A stretch of 64,000 nt of DNA from Mortierella alpina (Eukaryota; Mortierellomycota; Mortierellomycetes; Mortierellales; Mortierellaceae), in assembly GCA_029449245.1 (NCBI GenBank), contig JANATF010000009.1, positions 1,240,001 to 1,304,000 on the forward strand. The letters run 5' to 3'. The notes beneath the pieces were generated by a model. That model ran no database searches, was not told the origin of the DNA, and saw nothing but the letters and a program-made list of their open reading frames with translations. Position numbers and translations under genes: made by a program. Shown in pieces: positions 1 to 12,649 of this stretch. How positions within the stretch are numbered: position 1 is the stretch's first letter; every line of letters starts with the position of its first letter.

Positions 1-591
1 GACAACTCTAGGACGCGTAGGATTAAAGAGCTTGAAGTTAGATGATCTTGAGATGGATATCGACTTCTCTTCGCGGTTCGGAGGCGCAGTAGGCTATTAG
101 ACAGCATGTTATTCTCCCCAAGAACCCGTACGCGCATTCCTGCTAGGGTTCCATAATAAAAGCTCGCGATGTGCGGTGTGAGGACCCACATCTTTTTCTC
201 AATTACTTTTTTGACCCAATCTTCCAACAATACATTTCACCCGCCAACATTCGAAATGTTTGTTCTACCACTTTTATCCGAAACTCACCGACGCCATTTT
301 GGATCCATTATGCATGTTGTCCAGTGACCAACGTTGACCAATGCTGACCATTCGAGACACCGCTGGTGCGGGGATGCCAGCTTTGCTCTGACGCCCGGAT
401 AAACAAGGCGTCTGCTTAGTAGTTTCAACATCAGCCAGGTCGAATATAGCATTCATGCATTCGGAAAATCGTTTGACTTTTAAAGGAGCTCACCCTCGCT
501 GTCCCCAGCTTGCCGTTTTCAGTATATTCCACGCCTCTTTAACTCCAACTTTCAGCACGATATTTTAACCCTAGTGAACCAACTGCTGACC
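1..591. other. Intergenic, 5' flank of the first secreted-protein gene
   Basis: No coding feature is supported here. The only structured element is a run of three TGACCA boxes (listed separately). A TATA-like AT stretch lies about 25-30 bases before the start codon at 592. The short minus-strand reading frame at 274-456 has no recognisable features. Confidence 0.5.
325..350. promoter_or_regulatory. Three TGACCA boxes at exact 10-bp spacing
   Basis: TGACCA occurs at 325, 335 and 345, so the boxes face the same side of the helix. They sit about 240 bases upstream of the secreted-protein start at 592. What is seen is a short imperfect 10-bp tandem repeat. That it binds a transcription factor is inference from the periodic spacing and promoter position. 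Confidence 0.3.
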
Positions 592-966
592 ATGATGAAG
601 ATTACTCTTGCAAAAGTTGCTTCTGCTGCAGTGGCGCTCTTCGTGACCTTGGTGAGATTGAGCACGGCTGCTCCCGCAACCGCCCCTGGCCTCAACGACA
701 AGACTCAAGTCACGGAAAATTGCAACGCCGGAGCAGTTTTAACTTGTAGGGGCATGTGCTTATCTTCAAGAATGATATTCAAAGCCTGCCAGACCACTTT
801 TAATGGAATGACGTGCCAATGCAAAAATGATGAGGGGGATCCAAATTGCGAAAAGTTTGCCGATCTGTGCGGAATTACCTTTTGTCGAGGCTATAGCGAG
901 TCCTCAACAGTCAGATGTAACCCGACATCCTCAGTTGCCTCTTGCATATGTCTGAGGAATTCGTAG
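592..966 (+). CDS. Small secreted cysteine-rich protein (124 aa)
   Basis: Single-exon gene of 124 residues. The N-terminus (MMKITLAKVASAAVALFVTL) is a typical signal peptide with likely cleavage after an Ala-rich stretch near residue 26. The mature part of about 95 residues holds 12 cysteines, enough for six disulfides, and has no transmembrane segment. The reading frame is open a little further upstream, but its first triplet there is GTG; the first ATG is at 592. The protein matches no family I can name. Small secreted cysteine-rich proteins of fungi act outside the cell, as effectors, wall proteins or antimicrobial peptides, but none of these is shown here. The FAD monooxygenase lies 1 kb downstream on the same strand, with no sign of co-regulation. 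Confidence 0.7.
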   Translation: MMKITLAKVASAAVALFVTLVRLSTAAPATAPGLNDKTQVTENCNAGAVLTCRGMCLSSRMIFKACQTTFNGMTCQCKNDEGDPNCEKFADLCGITFCRGYSESSTVRCNPTSSVASCICLRNS

Positions 967-1968
967 TTCGGTGGTCATCCGATAACCAGGACTTACCCAT
1001 TCTCTTTACGTTTCGTCAATTTTGATCTTTTTGCTCGCTTTCAAGAACAGACTCGGGTATTTATGGTGTGAGTTCCTGCTTCCTCCCTCACTAGTAGCTT
1101 ATCTTTGTATCTTGGTGAGAGAATACAGAAGACTGCAAAGACTATATTTCAATGTATGTTATGAGCACTGGACACTCGCTCGGAAGGCTAATGATATCTA
1201 ATCCAACCGCCAAGTGTAATTAACCGAAGACGAGACGCAGATCTCTTTCCTTTTTGAATTTGGTAGACTGCAGGGACTGTGCACATGGGTCTGCTTCGCC
1301 GCCATAAGTGGGTCCAGTCTTGAAGAGGAAGCGGAAGAACCGGGAGAAGCGGTTATTGGTCAAATAGATCTTGTTTTTACAAGTTGCGCCCTCGTTTGTT
1401 AAGAAAGTTCCATAGGGCACTCTCATGGTTACTCCTCACGCATGTGTGCATCACACTGGGCAAATGACTACGTTCTCTTTCGTCCAAAGCCTCCTTTATG
1501 TCGTCTGCGCAGGACCCAAAGCAGAGGCTTCGGACACTGTGCCATCCAAAAAAGTCTATGCGGGCGCTTGTCTCGCTGATATGGAAAATCTGGCCACCTT
1601 ATTGGTCCATTTGCGATAGAGTTATGTCATTTTTCGGCTCGACTGTCAGGGCAGAGACAGAGGTGGAAAATGAGCATTCAATAAGAAGTGGTGGCCCAAC
1701 CACCCACTCGTGAGGGCGAATGCGGAATTGCACGCGTTTCGCAAGGTATGCCTGGATTTGGACCTTCCGCAAGACATGTTCAGCGTGCGCTTTGGCTCTA
1801 AAAAAAAACCATATAATACAAGCCTTACTCCACACTTTTCTCTTTCTTGCACTTATCCTCCATCATTCTTCCTATCATCCTGCTCTACTCATCCTTACCT
1901 TGCTTCTCTTTCCACATTCTCTATCCTTTATCCTCTCCACCTGTACCTTACACCCTATTGACTATAAC
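967..1968. other. Intergenic region and pyrimidine-rich promoter of the first FAD gene
   Basis: No supported gene. The last 120 bases before 1969 are strongly C/T-rich, as is common just upstream of fungal start codons. Short reading frames on both strands overlap one another and lack signal peptides, motifs or splice logic. Confidence 0.5.
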
Positions 1969-4165
1969 ATGCCAGCACCTGCACAGTTTGCACCATACAG
2001 TGTGCCTAGTACATCAACTCCAATCTCAGACTACTCGGAGCGCCGGCCGCATGTCCTGATCATAGGCGGCGGCATCGGAGGTCTCACACTCTCCATCCTC
2101 CTTGAACACGCCCGCATCTCTTACGCAGTGCTGGAGCGCTCTGCTTCCGTTCGCCTCCTTGGCTCTGCTATAGCACTCGGACCAGGTGTGCTGCCGCTCT
2201 TTGAACAGCTCGGACTACTGGACGAAATCGAGAAGCATTCTCGTCCAGTGTCCAGAGGAATGGTGTGGAGCGAAAAGCTGGTCCCCATCATGGACCTGGA
2301 TCATAGGTCGACGGAGAAGAGGTAACCCAGATATGCATGATATATTGTTGTCATCAAACCCAACCTGGTCATACAGGCAATCAATTCTAAAAAGCACACC
2401 AAAAAAAAAAAAATCTAGATACGGGTTCTTGACAAGAGTCATCTCCCGCCCTAAGCTCTACCAAATTCTACTCTCTAAGGTCCCCGCCAAGAAAATTCAT
2501 ATGGGAAAGAAGGTAGTGTCCATGACGCAAGAGTCCGAAGCACAGAAAGTGCACCAAAGTGATGAGCATCCGTATCCAGTTTCGGTCACTTGTGCAGACG
2601 GGACTCAATTTTTTGGCGATATCGTCGTTGGCGCTGATGGCGCCTACAGTGCTACACGGCACCTACTTTATCAACAGATCGAGGATGCTTCCGCTGCTGC
2701 CTCTGCCTCCAACTCATCATCAACAACGTCGCCAGAGGAGTCTCTCATGATCGAGCCATTGCCGGCATCAGACAAGGAAGTTCTCTCGTTTACATCAACA
2801 TGCCTTGTGGGACAGACGGGGGCTGGATTGGACAGAAAAAAGTTCAACTTTGTGCATGGGGTGGACTGCAGGGTCGGGAGCATTATAGGCGACAATAAGC
2901 CTTTCTCTGTAAGCAACATCATCTAATCATCTATCTTGGTTGAGGACTGCACATGATGGAAAGAATCAATCCGTCTTCTTGCGGCAAAAAGATACCCAAC
3001 TAATCGCACATTCAACCGGCAATGTACGTTCCGTAGTGGAGCGTCTTCAGCATGCCCGATGATTCCATTTGCTGGATGGTGACAGAGCATCTCCACGAAA
3101 CTCTGCCCTCGCCCGCCGTCACCACTATCTTATCGACCTCTCGACCAGCATCTCCTTTGTCTCATGTCGCAGAGGTATCGGCATCTTTCCCGCCCGTATC
3201 ACCCACAAGTTCAGTTTCATCTTCTGCCCCTTCATCCTCGTCATCATCCGCTTCCGACGAGACCTACTCGAGTTCCGAATGGGGCCCACATCGAGTGGAG
3301 ATGATGTGCGACCGTGTTGGACAATTCCCTATCCCATGTGGCCCAGGCTTGACCATTCAGGATCTGATCGATAGTACAGACAAAGATAAGATCAGCAAGG
3401 TCATGCTGGAGGAAAAGTTGTTCGAGACTTGGAGTTACGGGAGGGTTGTCTTGATCGGGGATGCATGCCACAAGGTAGGCAATACGTTTCTCTCGGCATT
3501 TTTTTTTTAAATTTTCAACATTGACATCCCTCGCACTTTTTATGTTGGAATGACTTCTAGATGCATCCTTCTGCTGGTCTAGGTACGAAAAAGACAGAAA
3601 ATCACACTTGCAGTCATCGTAACCTCAATCAGGCATATCTCTACGTCCAGCTCATCAAAAACAATACCTTTCCACTCCTATTTCTGTACACTTTTTTTTT
3701 TTTTGAAAAAAAAAGGTGCTGTCGCAGCCATCCAAGACGCCGCTGTCCTCTCCGACCTCTTGTTCCATCTCCCTGTCCGGGCGTCCCTGCAGGACATCAC
3801 CAATGCGTTTAGATCGTACCGCGAAGACCGCTACCCAATTGCTCAGCAATCGTACGAAGCCCGATACCAGATGTCACATCTGAACGAGCAGGTAACTTGA
3901 GAACTTGACAGCTCAAAAAAAAAAAATCAAAAACAAAAACACAACCCATGTCTCAAAATTCATTTTTTCTTGTATTCTGTTACCTCTTCAGTCCTGGATC
4001 AGCAATTTCATCCGCAAGGTCATGAACAACCTCCCGAAATGGATATGGTATCGTGCTCTCGATCGTCTGTATGAATATCGGCCGCAGGTCTCATTCCTTC
4101 CCAAGGTCGATGACCGTGGTGACGTCCCGCCGCTGCCACAGTCTTATTATTATTGCCCTGCATAG
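1969..4165 (+). CDS. FAD-dependent monooxygenase, salicylate-hydroxylase-like (550 aa, 6 exons)
   Basis: Exons 1969-2321, 2419-2908, 3037-3474, 3561-3582, 3716-3891 and 3992-4165 join in frame to 550 codons. The class A flavoprotein monooxygenase signatures are present in order: the dinucleotide fold (VLIIGGGIGGLTLSILLE, near residue 28), the DG motif (VVGADGAYSATR) and the GD motif (VLIGDACHKMHPSAGLG). Such enzymes use NAD(P)H and O2 to hydroxylate aromatic or other small substrates; the substrate cannot be read from sequence. Exon 4 is only 22 nt and encodes the HPSAGLG turn after the GD motif. A Ser/Pro-rich insert of about 55 residues in exon 3 interrupts the substrate domain and is unusual. 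Exon 3 was placed at the TAG acceptor before 3037 because it alone keeps phase and gives WSVFSMPDDSICW, the expected strand. A paralogue lies at 20.3 kb. Confidence 0.85.
3561..3582 (+). other. 22-nt microexon of the FAD monooxygenase
   Basis: The bases between a TTCTAG acceptor and a GTACGA donor encode MHPSAGL plus one base of the next Gly codon. Skipping it would remove the flavin-binding turn and shift the frame. The flanking introns are 86 and 133 bases long, and the downstream one ends in a run of about ten A bases before its AG. Confidence 0.75.
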
Positions 4166-5111
4166 AATGAGATTTCCTCAATACAATGCTGTGTGGATGA
4201 GCGCTTTTTTAAATACATATATATTTCGTTGGTCGTCGATGCCAAGAAATCCGGGTTATATATATATAGAGATGGGGACAGAAAGATGCAGTCTGAAGTT
4301 TGTCAATTGAGTTTCAAGAATGAATGCTTTTCAGACTATGACAATAAGAGAGGTTGGGCCTGCAGAATCGTGCTCCTTGGCACTATCAGTGTCTGCTCAT
4401 GAAATCCTCGTCTCTCTAGCCCAAGTGTATCCCAAACTACGCGGGATGAGGGCCGATCGCTTGTAGTTTGCATTCTTGATTTCCGACCATCTGCCTCTAC
4501 CTTTTTCACCCACGAACCCTCATTCACCAACATGAACTCTTCAAACGCCGCAGGCACATTGCCATGGATACCCACAAAAGTGACCTCGTATCTCTTGAGG
4601 ATTGAATTCTGAAAAGAGTGAGAAAGTAGTGAGGAAGTGAGAGTGATAGAGGAGAAGATGGCATTCTGCGCAGGGAACTGGAAGCCCAAAAAACCTTTTT
4701 TTCCTCCCATTTTTCCTTTACTTTTTTTGCAGTTGGCTTTTCACTTCTCGCCCCAAAGCAACTGCCCGCATCCACGCTTCAAACCTCTGTCCCTACTACC
4801 GAATTAGTTCACGCGAGCGAGCCTTTCCTCCTACGGAGGTGCAGCGCCAACTCAATATCATAAAAGCAGGGACTTCTTCTTTTTGTCCACATCTCTATAT
4901 GTACAAGAAAACAGGATATCTAAATTTTTCCTCTCTCTCTCTCTCTCGCTCTCTCTTTCACTTTCTTGCAAATGCGCGGTCCTTGAAGCTTTCATGTACC
5001 TCTGAACGTTACCACTGAATGGCAGATGCAGATGTAAAACAGAAGGGTAAACATTACTGTGAACCAGGCGAAAGGTCACTCATTTTTTCTTATTATTTTA
5101 TTTCATGGTCA
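4166..5111. other. Convergent 3' flanks with a (CT)n tract
   Basis: The FAD gene (plus) and the Ski7-like gene (minus) converge here. A CT microsatellite lies near 4930-4957. No GTPase-domain reading frame is present on the minus strand, which matters for the interpretation of the neighbouring gene. No gene is supported. Confidence 0.5.
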
Positions 5112-6434
5112 TTACGTCCGCGGGTTGTCTTTGGACAAAAAACTATTTACTACTGGCCGCTGACCTTGTGCCTTAAAGACAACATCGTCGGGACTGGGTA
5201 CATCAAAGCAGAAAATCCTGGTTGGTGTTATGGCTCCAGTAGACCTACTTAGAAGAGCCATGGGCCCAACTGCATCACTGCCCGAAAGAGCCATACCTGA
5301 CTCCAAAATCGAGGCTGTCGTGAGAGCGATCGGCGATGGAACGGGATCCAGTCGTTCGAAGATCGAGACTGCAAAGTGAGAGGGCGGTGCGATCAAGGAC
5401 GAGAACGCTGGAGTAGCTTCCGTATCCAATGTCAAATTTGAAGCGATAATAAAATCTGCTTTATGCATGTGCGCTTGAAGCTGTGTTGTTGCTGTAGATG
5501 AGCTCAGCAGAAGATCAGAATCGATGCTCGGGGTAATGATCGATGACGATGCTGGGGTATATGCTGTTGTTGGTTCCTGCTCTTTAGATCGATGTAACTC
5601 ATTGTCATTTGCTGACTGCGTTGATAAGGCTAAGGTGTCCAATGGAGCGCGTCGCTGTAGTGATGAAGAGGCCAAGCTGGATAGAATCGTAGATGCTGCT
5701 AGAGTTGAATGATCCTTCCGCAATTCAAAACCAGACAGCCTGCTATGTGAATGAGGAGTTGACTTGAGCGATGCCTCCTCAATAGCAGCTGCTGTCGGTG
5801 CTGCGGCCTTCGACAGTAATGAGTCTGAGGAACGCGCTGGGGTCGTGCCTGGTGATGCATTTGCCAGACTGACTGGTGGCCGCCTAGGAGATATGTTTTG
5901 GTTCGACGCAAGTTGCCCCAGTGACGACGTGGATTCATGAGTGCCAGCAGATATTGACGACAATTGTGACAGAGAGGTCCTTGTAGATGAAGGTGCGGCC
6001 CTTGCGTTGGGAGTTGATTCCTGCATCTTTCGAGATTGCGCCAATGCCGCGAGTGAGGGTCTGGAAGAAACTTCTCCGAGTCCTGATCCTGGTCGTGACC
6101 CAGCGGGACCACTACTGGATCCTTTGGCCAGATCCTGCAGTGACGGCCGGTCGTTCCCCTCCTTGCGCGCTGAAGCCAAACTTAAAAGGCTCGGACTAGG
6201 AACCCCCGCACCGACATCATGGCCACTGCTGCTGCTGGCGCCCAGGCGACCGAGGCCCGCCAACCTCTGCCTAGGTCGTGCCTGTGACCCGGAAGCTAAT
6301 GCGGACAATGTAGGTGCAGCGCCTGTGGCTGAGGTTAGTGATGCCGAGGTCGTACTGGCGGCTGAGAAGGAAGGTGAGGACTCGTCCTTCCTGTCTGCGG
6401 TGTTTGTCCGTGCAAGTCCTGCCAAGCGCGACAT
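5112..6434 (-). CDS. Stand-alone Ski7-like / HBS1 N-terminal-like protein (440 aa)
   Basis: Single exon; the start at 6434 (MSRLAGLART) is the first ATG of the open frame. The protein is almost wholly Ser/Ala/Pro-rich and disordered. It carries repeated short motifs of the type S-L-x-x-L-A (for example RPSLQDLAKG, RPSLAALAQS, SLLSLASARK, RQRLAGLGRL). Near the C-terminus, about 30 residues before the stop, is FDVPSPDDVVFKAQ. An F-x-x-PSPDD-x-V-x-x-A pattern precedes the GTPase domain in HBS1 and is used by Ski7-type isoforms to bind the RNA exosome. Here the protein ends soon after it and no GTPase follows. The likely role is bridging the cytoplasmic exosome and the Ski complex in mRNA decay. 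Family assignment rests on motifs only, since the rest is too low in complexity. Confidence 0.55.
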   Translation of the reverse strand: MSRLAGLARTNTADRKDESSPSFSAASTTSASLTSATGAAPTLSALASGSQARPRQRLAGLGRLGASSSSGHDVGAGVPSPSLLSLASARKEGNDRPSLQDLAKGSSSGPAGSRPGSGLGEVSSRPSLAALAQSRKMQESTPNARAAPSSTRTSLSQLSSISAGTHESTSSLGQLASNQNISPRRPPVSLANASPGTTPARSSDSLLSKAAAPTAAAIEEASLKSTPHSHSRLSGFELRKDHSTLAASTILSSLASSSLQRRAPLDTLALSTQSANDNELHRSKEQEPTTAYTPASSSIITPSIDSDLLLSSSTATTQLQAHMHKADFIIASNLTLDTEATPAFSSLIAPPSHFAVSIFERLDPVPSPIALTTASILESGMALSGSDAVGPMALLSRSTGAITPTRIFCFDVPSPDDVVFKAQGQRPVVNSFLSKDNPRT

Positions 6435-6818
6435 GTTGAATGCGTTGTGATGGAAGTTAAAAAGCAAGGCGGTTCAGCACGGGGAGAAAATCCTTGAGCA
6501 CCCTTAACACACCAAGCTTTTTTTTTTTTTTTTTTTTTCTCTCTTTCGAGAAACCTTTGCCCAGGCGAAAATTTTATTTTTTGTTGGATTGTAAAAATGC
6601 TCAATCGGTGATCAATTCCTTTTTCTGGCTCCTCGTTCAAACAGGGGGTTCTTTTCGGTAGGTCGTTTAAACAAAAAAAAAATAAAAAAAAGAGTGACAG
6701 ATGTCGAGGCCAAGGGAACCAACCTCAACCGCTTCTCTTTCTTTCTTCCCCTTCTCATCCTTGGATTTCCGGTTCCTGATATCAAAAAAAAAAATTCAAA
6801 AGCCCACATGCACCTCCT
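6435..6818. other. Spacer between the Ski7-like and PAB1 genes
   Basis: This 384-bp stretch contains a run of about 20 T at 6519-6538 and several A runs. It must hold the 3' end of the poly(A)-binding protein transcript and the promoter of the Ski7-like gene, both on the minus strand. No gene is supported. Confidence 0.5.
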
Positions 6819-9748
<2,930 letters not shown>

Positions 9749-9764
9749 CTAGGCTTTGGGAGAG

Positions 9765-9810
9765 TTTTTTTTTTATGTATTTTTTTTTTGGTTTTTTTAG
9801 ATCTTTTTTA
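9765..9810 (-). promoter_or_regulatory. A-rich tract in the 5' leader of PAB1
   Basis: Read on the minus strand this 46-base stretch is about four-fifths A, with uninterrupted runs of 10, 9 and 7 A. It lies 89-134 bases upstream of the ATG at 9676. Poly(A)-binding protein mRNAs of animals carry a comparable A-rich leader element through which the protein represses its own translation. The composition and position are seen; the function is inference. A possible acceptor (CACAG) at about 9726 on the minus strand means the tract could instead lie in a leader intron. Confidence 0.45.
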
Positions 9811-10993
9811 ATGCGCTGGGCAATGGCGAATCAAAAAAGAAGGAATAAAAAAAAAAGATTTTTTTTTGATGGAGAGGGAGAGGTAGAAAGAGAGGAAGAG
9901 GATGGAATCGAGCAGGAGCACTACTTGACCCAAGAAAAAACTCGCTCAGGTCTGAACAAAATCAAAACAAACGATTTTTTGAGTTGGTGGCTTGCTCACA
10001 TTCTCACGCACGTGATTCACCTCTCCTGGTGCATGTGCTCATGAGCATGTGCATAAATGGAGAGCTATTCTAAAAAGTGATATTCAGAGGGAGGCCACAG
10101 ATCGTTTGAATTCGTTTTTATTTTCGCTTTCTTTCTTTCAGCTACTTCAGAATATCAATGTCTGCGCGCACAGCTCGGGGCCAAGATCCGACTAGTCGCA
10201 AATAAAGAGAGTGTTCTGAAGTGTTTGGGCTAAACAGGGAGATAAGGCATTTACAAAATAAAAAAGGAACTCGCAAAAAGAAAAAAAAAAAAAAAGGAAA
10301 GAGAAAGACGACAATGATGGTACTGAGGTACTGATAGGATATTGACTACTGACTATTGCAGGAAAACATTGTGATGAATCGAGAAAAAGAAAACTATATA
10401 AAGAAAATAAAAAAAGGGGTCGTTTTGCTCATTGAAGAACCAAGCGTTCAAAAATGTTTGAAGGGTTGGTCCTGCGGCTGTTGAAGCGGCCTTGTCCTTT
10501 GGCGATCGAGAAAATATCGATGATAAAAAATTCACGTTCTTGTCAGCTGAAGCGACAAAAAGAACCTTGGCGCGTGAATAATAGGAGGCAAGTCAAGAGT
10601 ATAAAACTGAAGCAAACAAAAAGTGGAAAAAATGAAAAAAGTACCGATGCAAGAGAAGAGAGAATAAACGCAAAGTACAAAGTAAGAGAAGAAAAACAAG
10701 AGGGCAAGAAAGTACAATCGAATGGCGCTTAGAAATCAATGTGATCCAAGGCCATGATCGGTGCTTGAACGTTGCCGAAGGGGGTGTTGTTTTCTTGAAA
10801 AGGTTCGGAAGTCCTGTTGAAGGGTTCCTTAAAGGATTGATGTCCATGCGTCGAAACTGGTTGCGCAAGAGGATCATAAAAGAGAGGATAGAAAGAGAAT
10901 AACGGATCGATGCAGCCTGGGAGCATGGATGTCAATTCTGGACGACTCGAGTCGTGGGTGGGTAGTTTAAAAAGACGGGAGGGGGGCCTCATT
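9811..10993. other. Upstream region of PAB1 and 3' flank of the zinc-finger gene
   Basis: A-rich on the plus strand, with several homopolymer runs. Small minus-strand frames at 10353-10535 and 10593-10992 show no motif and probably represent the untranslated 3' region of the zinc-finger gene. No gene is supported. Confidence 0.45.
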
Positions 10994-12157
10994 TCACGTG
11001 GTTAACCAGTGATTGTCAGAGCAGGCGCCCTTGACAGCGAGGTGGCGACGGAGGCCGTCCTGGCGAGAGAAGGGCTTGTGGCAGCTGGCGCAGGCAAAGT
11101 TGCGCTCGCCCTTGTGGACAGAGGCCTCGTGACGCTGTAGATCGTGCTTGCGAGAAAATGCCTTGTCACAACCGGCCTCGGGGCAGAGGAAAGGACGAGC
11201 CTGTTCAGGGTCGTGGGTCTTTTCGTGGGTGTGCAGGTTGAAGAGACGAGCAAAGCCGCGGTCGCATCCGGGATGGCTGCAAGAGAACCGCTTGGTGGCA
11301 GGGGACTTTTTGTGGGCAGCAGTCTCGGATCCCATAACGGGGCGCATCTTCTTGACGACCACAACATCAGACTCGGTCGAGGAGACCTTGCGCTTCAAGC
11401 CCGACACAAGAGCAGCCGAGCGCGAGGGAACAAATTCGTCTTCAGAGTCCTCCTCAAAGTCTGCCATCCTATCCTTCATGGGTGAGGAAGGGGCCGAAGA
11501 CAGAGTGGAGAGCGAGAGTGAGGGGGAGGGGAGAGTCACGCTGTTGTCGACCTGGAAGGCTTGCAGCTGGTCCACGGGGAGGAGCATGCTGGGCTCGATG
11601 GTGTAAACATTATCAAACGCAAAGTCAAAGTTGAAGTCGGGGAAGAGCGGCGCGGCGTCCTCAACCTTGACGTCGTTGCCCTCGAGGCCAAAGTCAGCCA
11701 AGTAGGGTGTATCCATCGGGGTGTTGAGCAAAGCGGGTGTGTCCAGATAAGGCGTGAAGGGCGTGTCAATCAAGGCCTGCTGGGTCAAAGTCGAGTCGTC
11801 CAGGAAGGCCGCGCAGCTGTCAAAGCCGAAAGACTGCGAGGCAGTGGAGCCGATGGCGATATCAATCGAGGGCGTCTGAGGGGTGCAGAGCGGGTTGTTG
11901 AAGAAGCTGAGCGGGTTGCAGGTAGGCTGGGCGACCTTGGTGGTCTTGGCGGTGGCAGCCGCGGCGCCGTTGAACAGAGGGTAGTCGAAGGACGACTCGT
12001 CTGCGTCGAAGAGGCAGAAGTCCTGGTTGATGGTGTTCATGGTGGCAGGCATGGCAAAGAGGGTTTGGAAAAGAGCAGATTCGGCAGCGTTGTCAGACGA
12101 GGCAGAGTTGGCAACAGAAGAGGCAGAGGAGGTGTTCAAGATGGTGTCGGCGAACAT
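10994..12157 (-). CDS. C2H2 zinc-finger transcription factor, Crz1/Prz1-like (387 aa)
   Basis: Single exon; the ATG at 12157 (MFADTILNTS) was chosen because the frame further upstream crosses a 5' region with no homology-like content. The C-terminal 110 residues carry two C2H2 fingers (first residues FSCSHPGCDRGFARLFNLHT and FLCPEAGCDKAFSRKHDLQR). A third finger ends in Cys rather than His (RRHLAVKGAC), a C2HC ending also found in the last finger of Crz1-type factors. The N-terminal part is acidic and aromatic with repeated TP sites around residues 130-165. It contains PSIDIA, which fits the PxIxIT calcineurin-docking pattern, and a Ser-rich stretch before the fingers. A role as a calcium/calcineurin-responsive activator is therefore plausible but inferred. 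Many fungal C2H2 factors share such fingers, so the family name is tentative. Confidence 0.75.
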   Translation of the reverse strand: MFADTILNTSSASSVANSASSDNAAESALFQTLFAMPATMNTINQDFCLFDADESSFDYPLFNGAAAATAKTTKVAQPTCNPLSFFNNPLCTPQTPSIDIAIGSTASQSFGFDSCAAFLDDSTLTQQALIDTPFTPYLDTPALLNTPMDTPYLADFGLEGNDVKVEDAAPLFPDFNFDFAFDNVYTIEPSMLLPVDQLQAFQVDNSVTLPSPSLSLSTLSSAPSSPMKDRMADFEEDSEDEFVPSRSAALVSGLKRKVSSTESDVVVVKKMRPVMGSETAAHKKSPATKRFSCSHPGCDRGFARLFNLHTHEKTHDPEQARPFLCPEAGCDKAFSRKHDLQRHEASVHKGERNFACASCHKPFSRQDGLRRHLAVKGACSDNHWLTT

Positions 12158-12649
12158 GAAATCAGATGAGCTGGATGGGAGTGGAGAGGAGGCCTGAATG
12201 ATGCGAGTGCTGGGGTTGAGTTGTTCAGTTGCTAGGCTGCTGTGAGAATGCGTTTTTGGTTGTTGGTCTGTGGATGGGTGGAAAAGGTGGGGAGAGAGAG
12301 AAGAGAGAAGAAAGAGAAAAAAGAGAGAGAAAAGGAAAGGGCAAGGACGAGGGCGGGGGCTGATAAAGAAACCTGTGCGGGCGGACAACAAACACGCAAA
12401 CACAGAGAAGGGGGCAGAGGAGAGAGAGGGGCGACGCCGCAGTAATCTGAGAAACCTTTTTTTTCTTTTTTTCTCTTGTCCTTGGTTTATTTGCCATTTT
12501 GGGTTTCGATTCAATCTCACAGAGTGGAATAGAACAAGCGACGGGCGATGACAAATATACGGCTCTGTCAACGATGTCCTCTCTCCAGAGTGAGCCATGG
12601 CACCACTGCATAGTACTGTAGACAGGTTCGCACTGCATGCAACAAGCCC

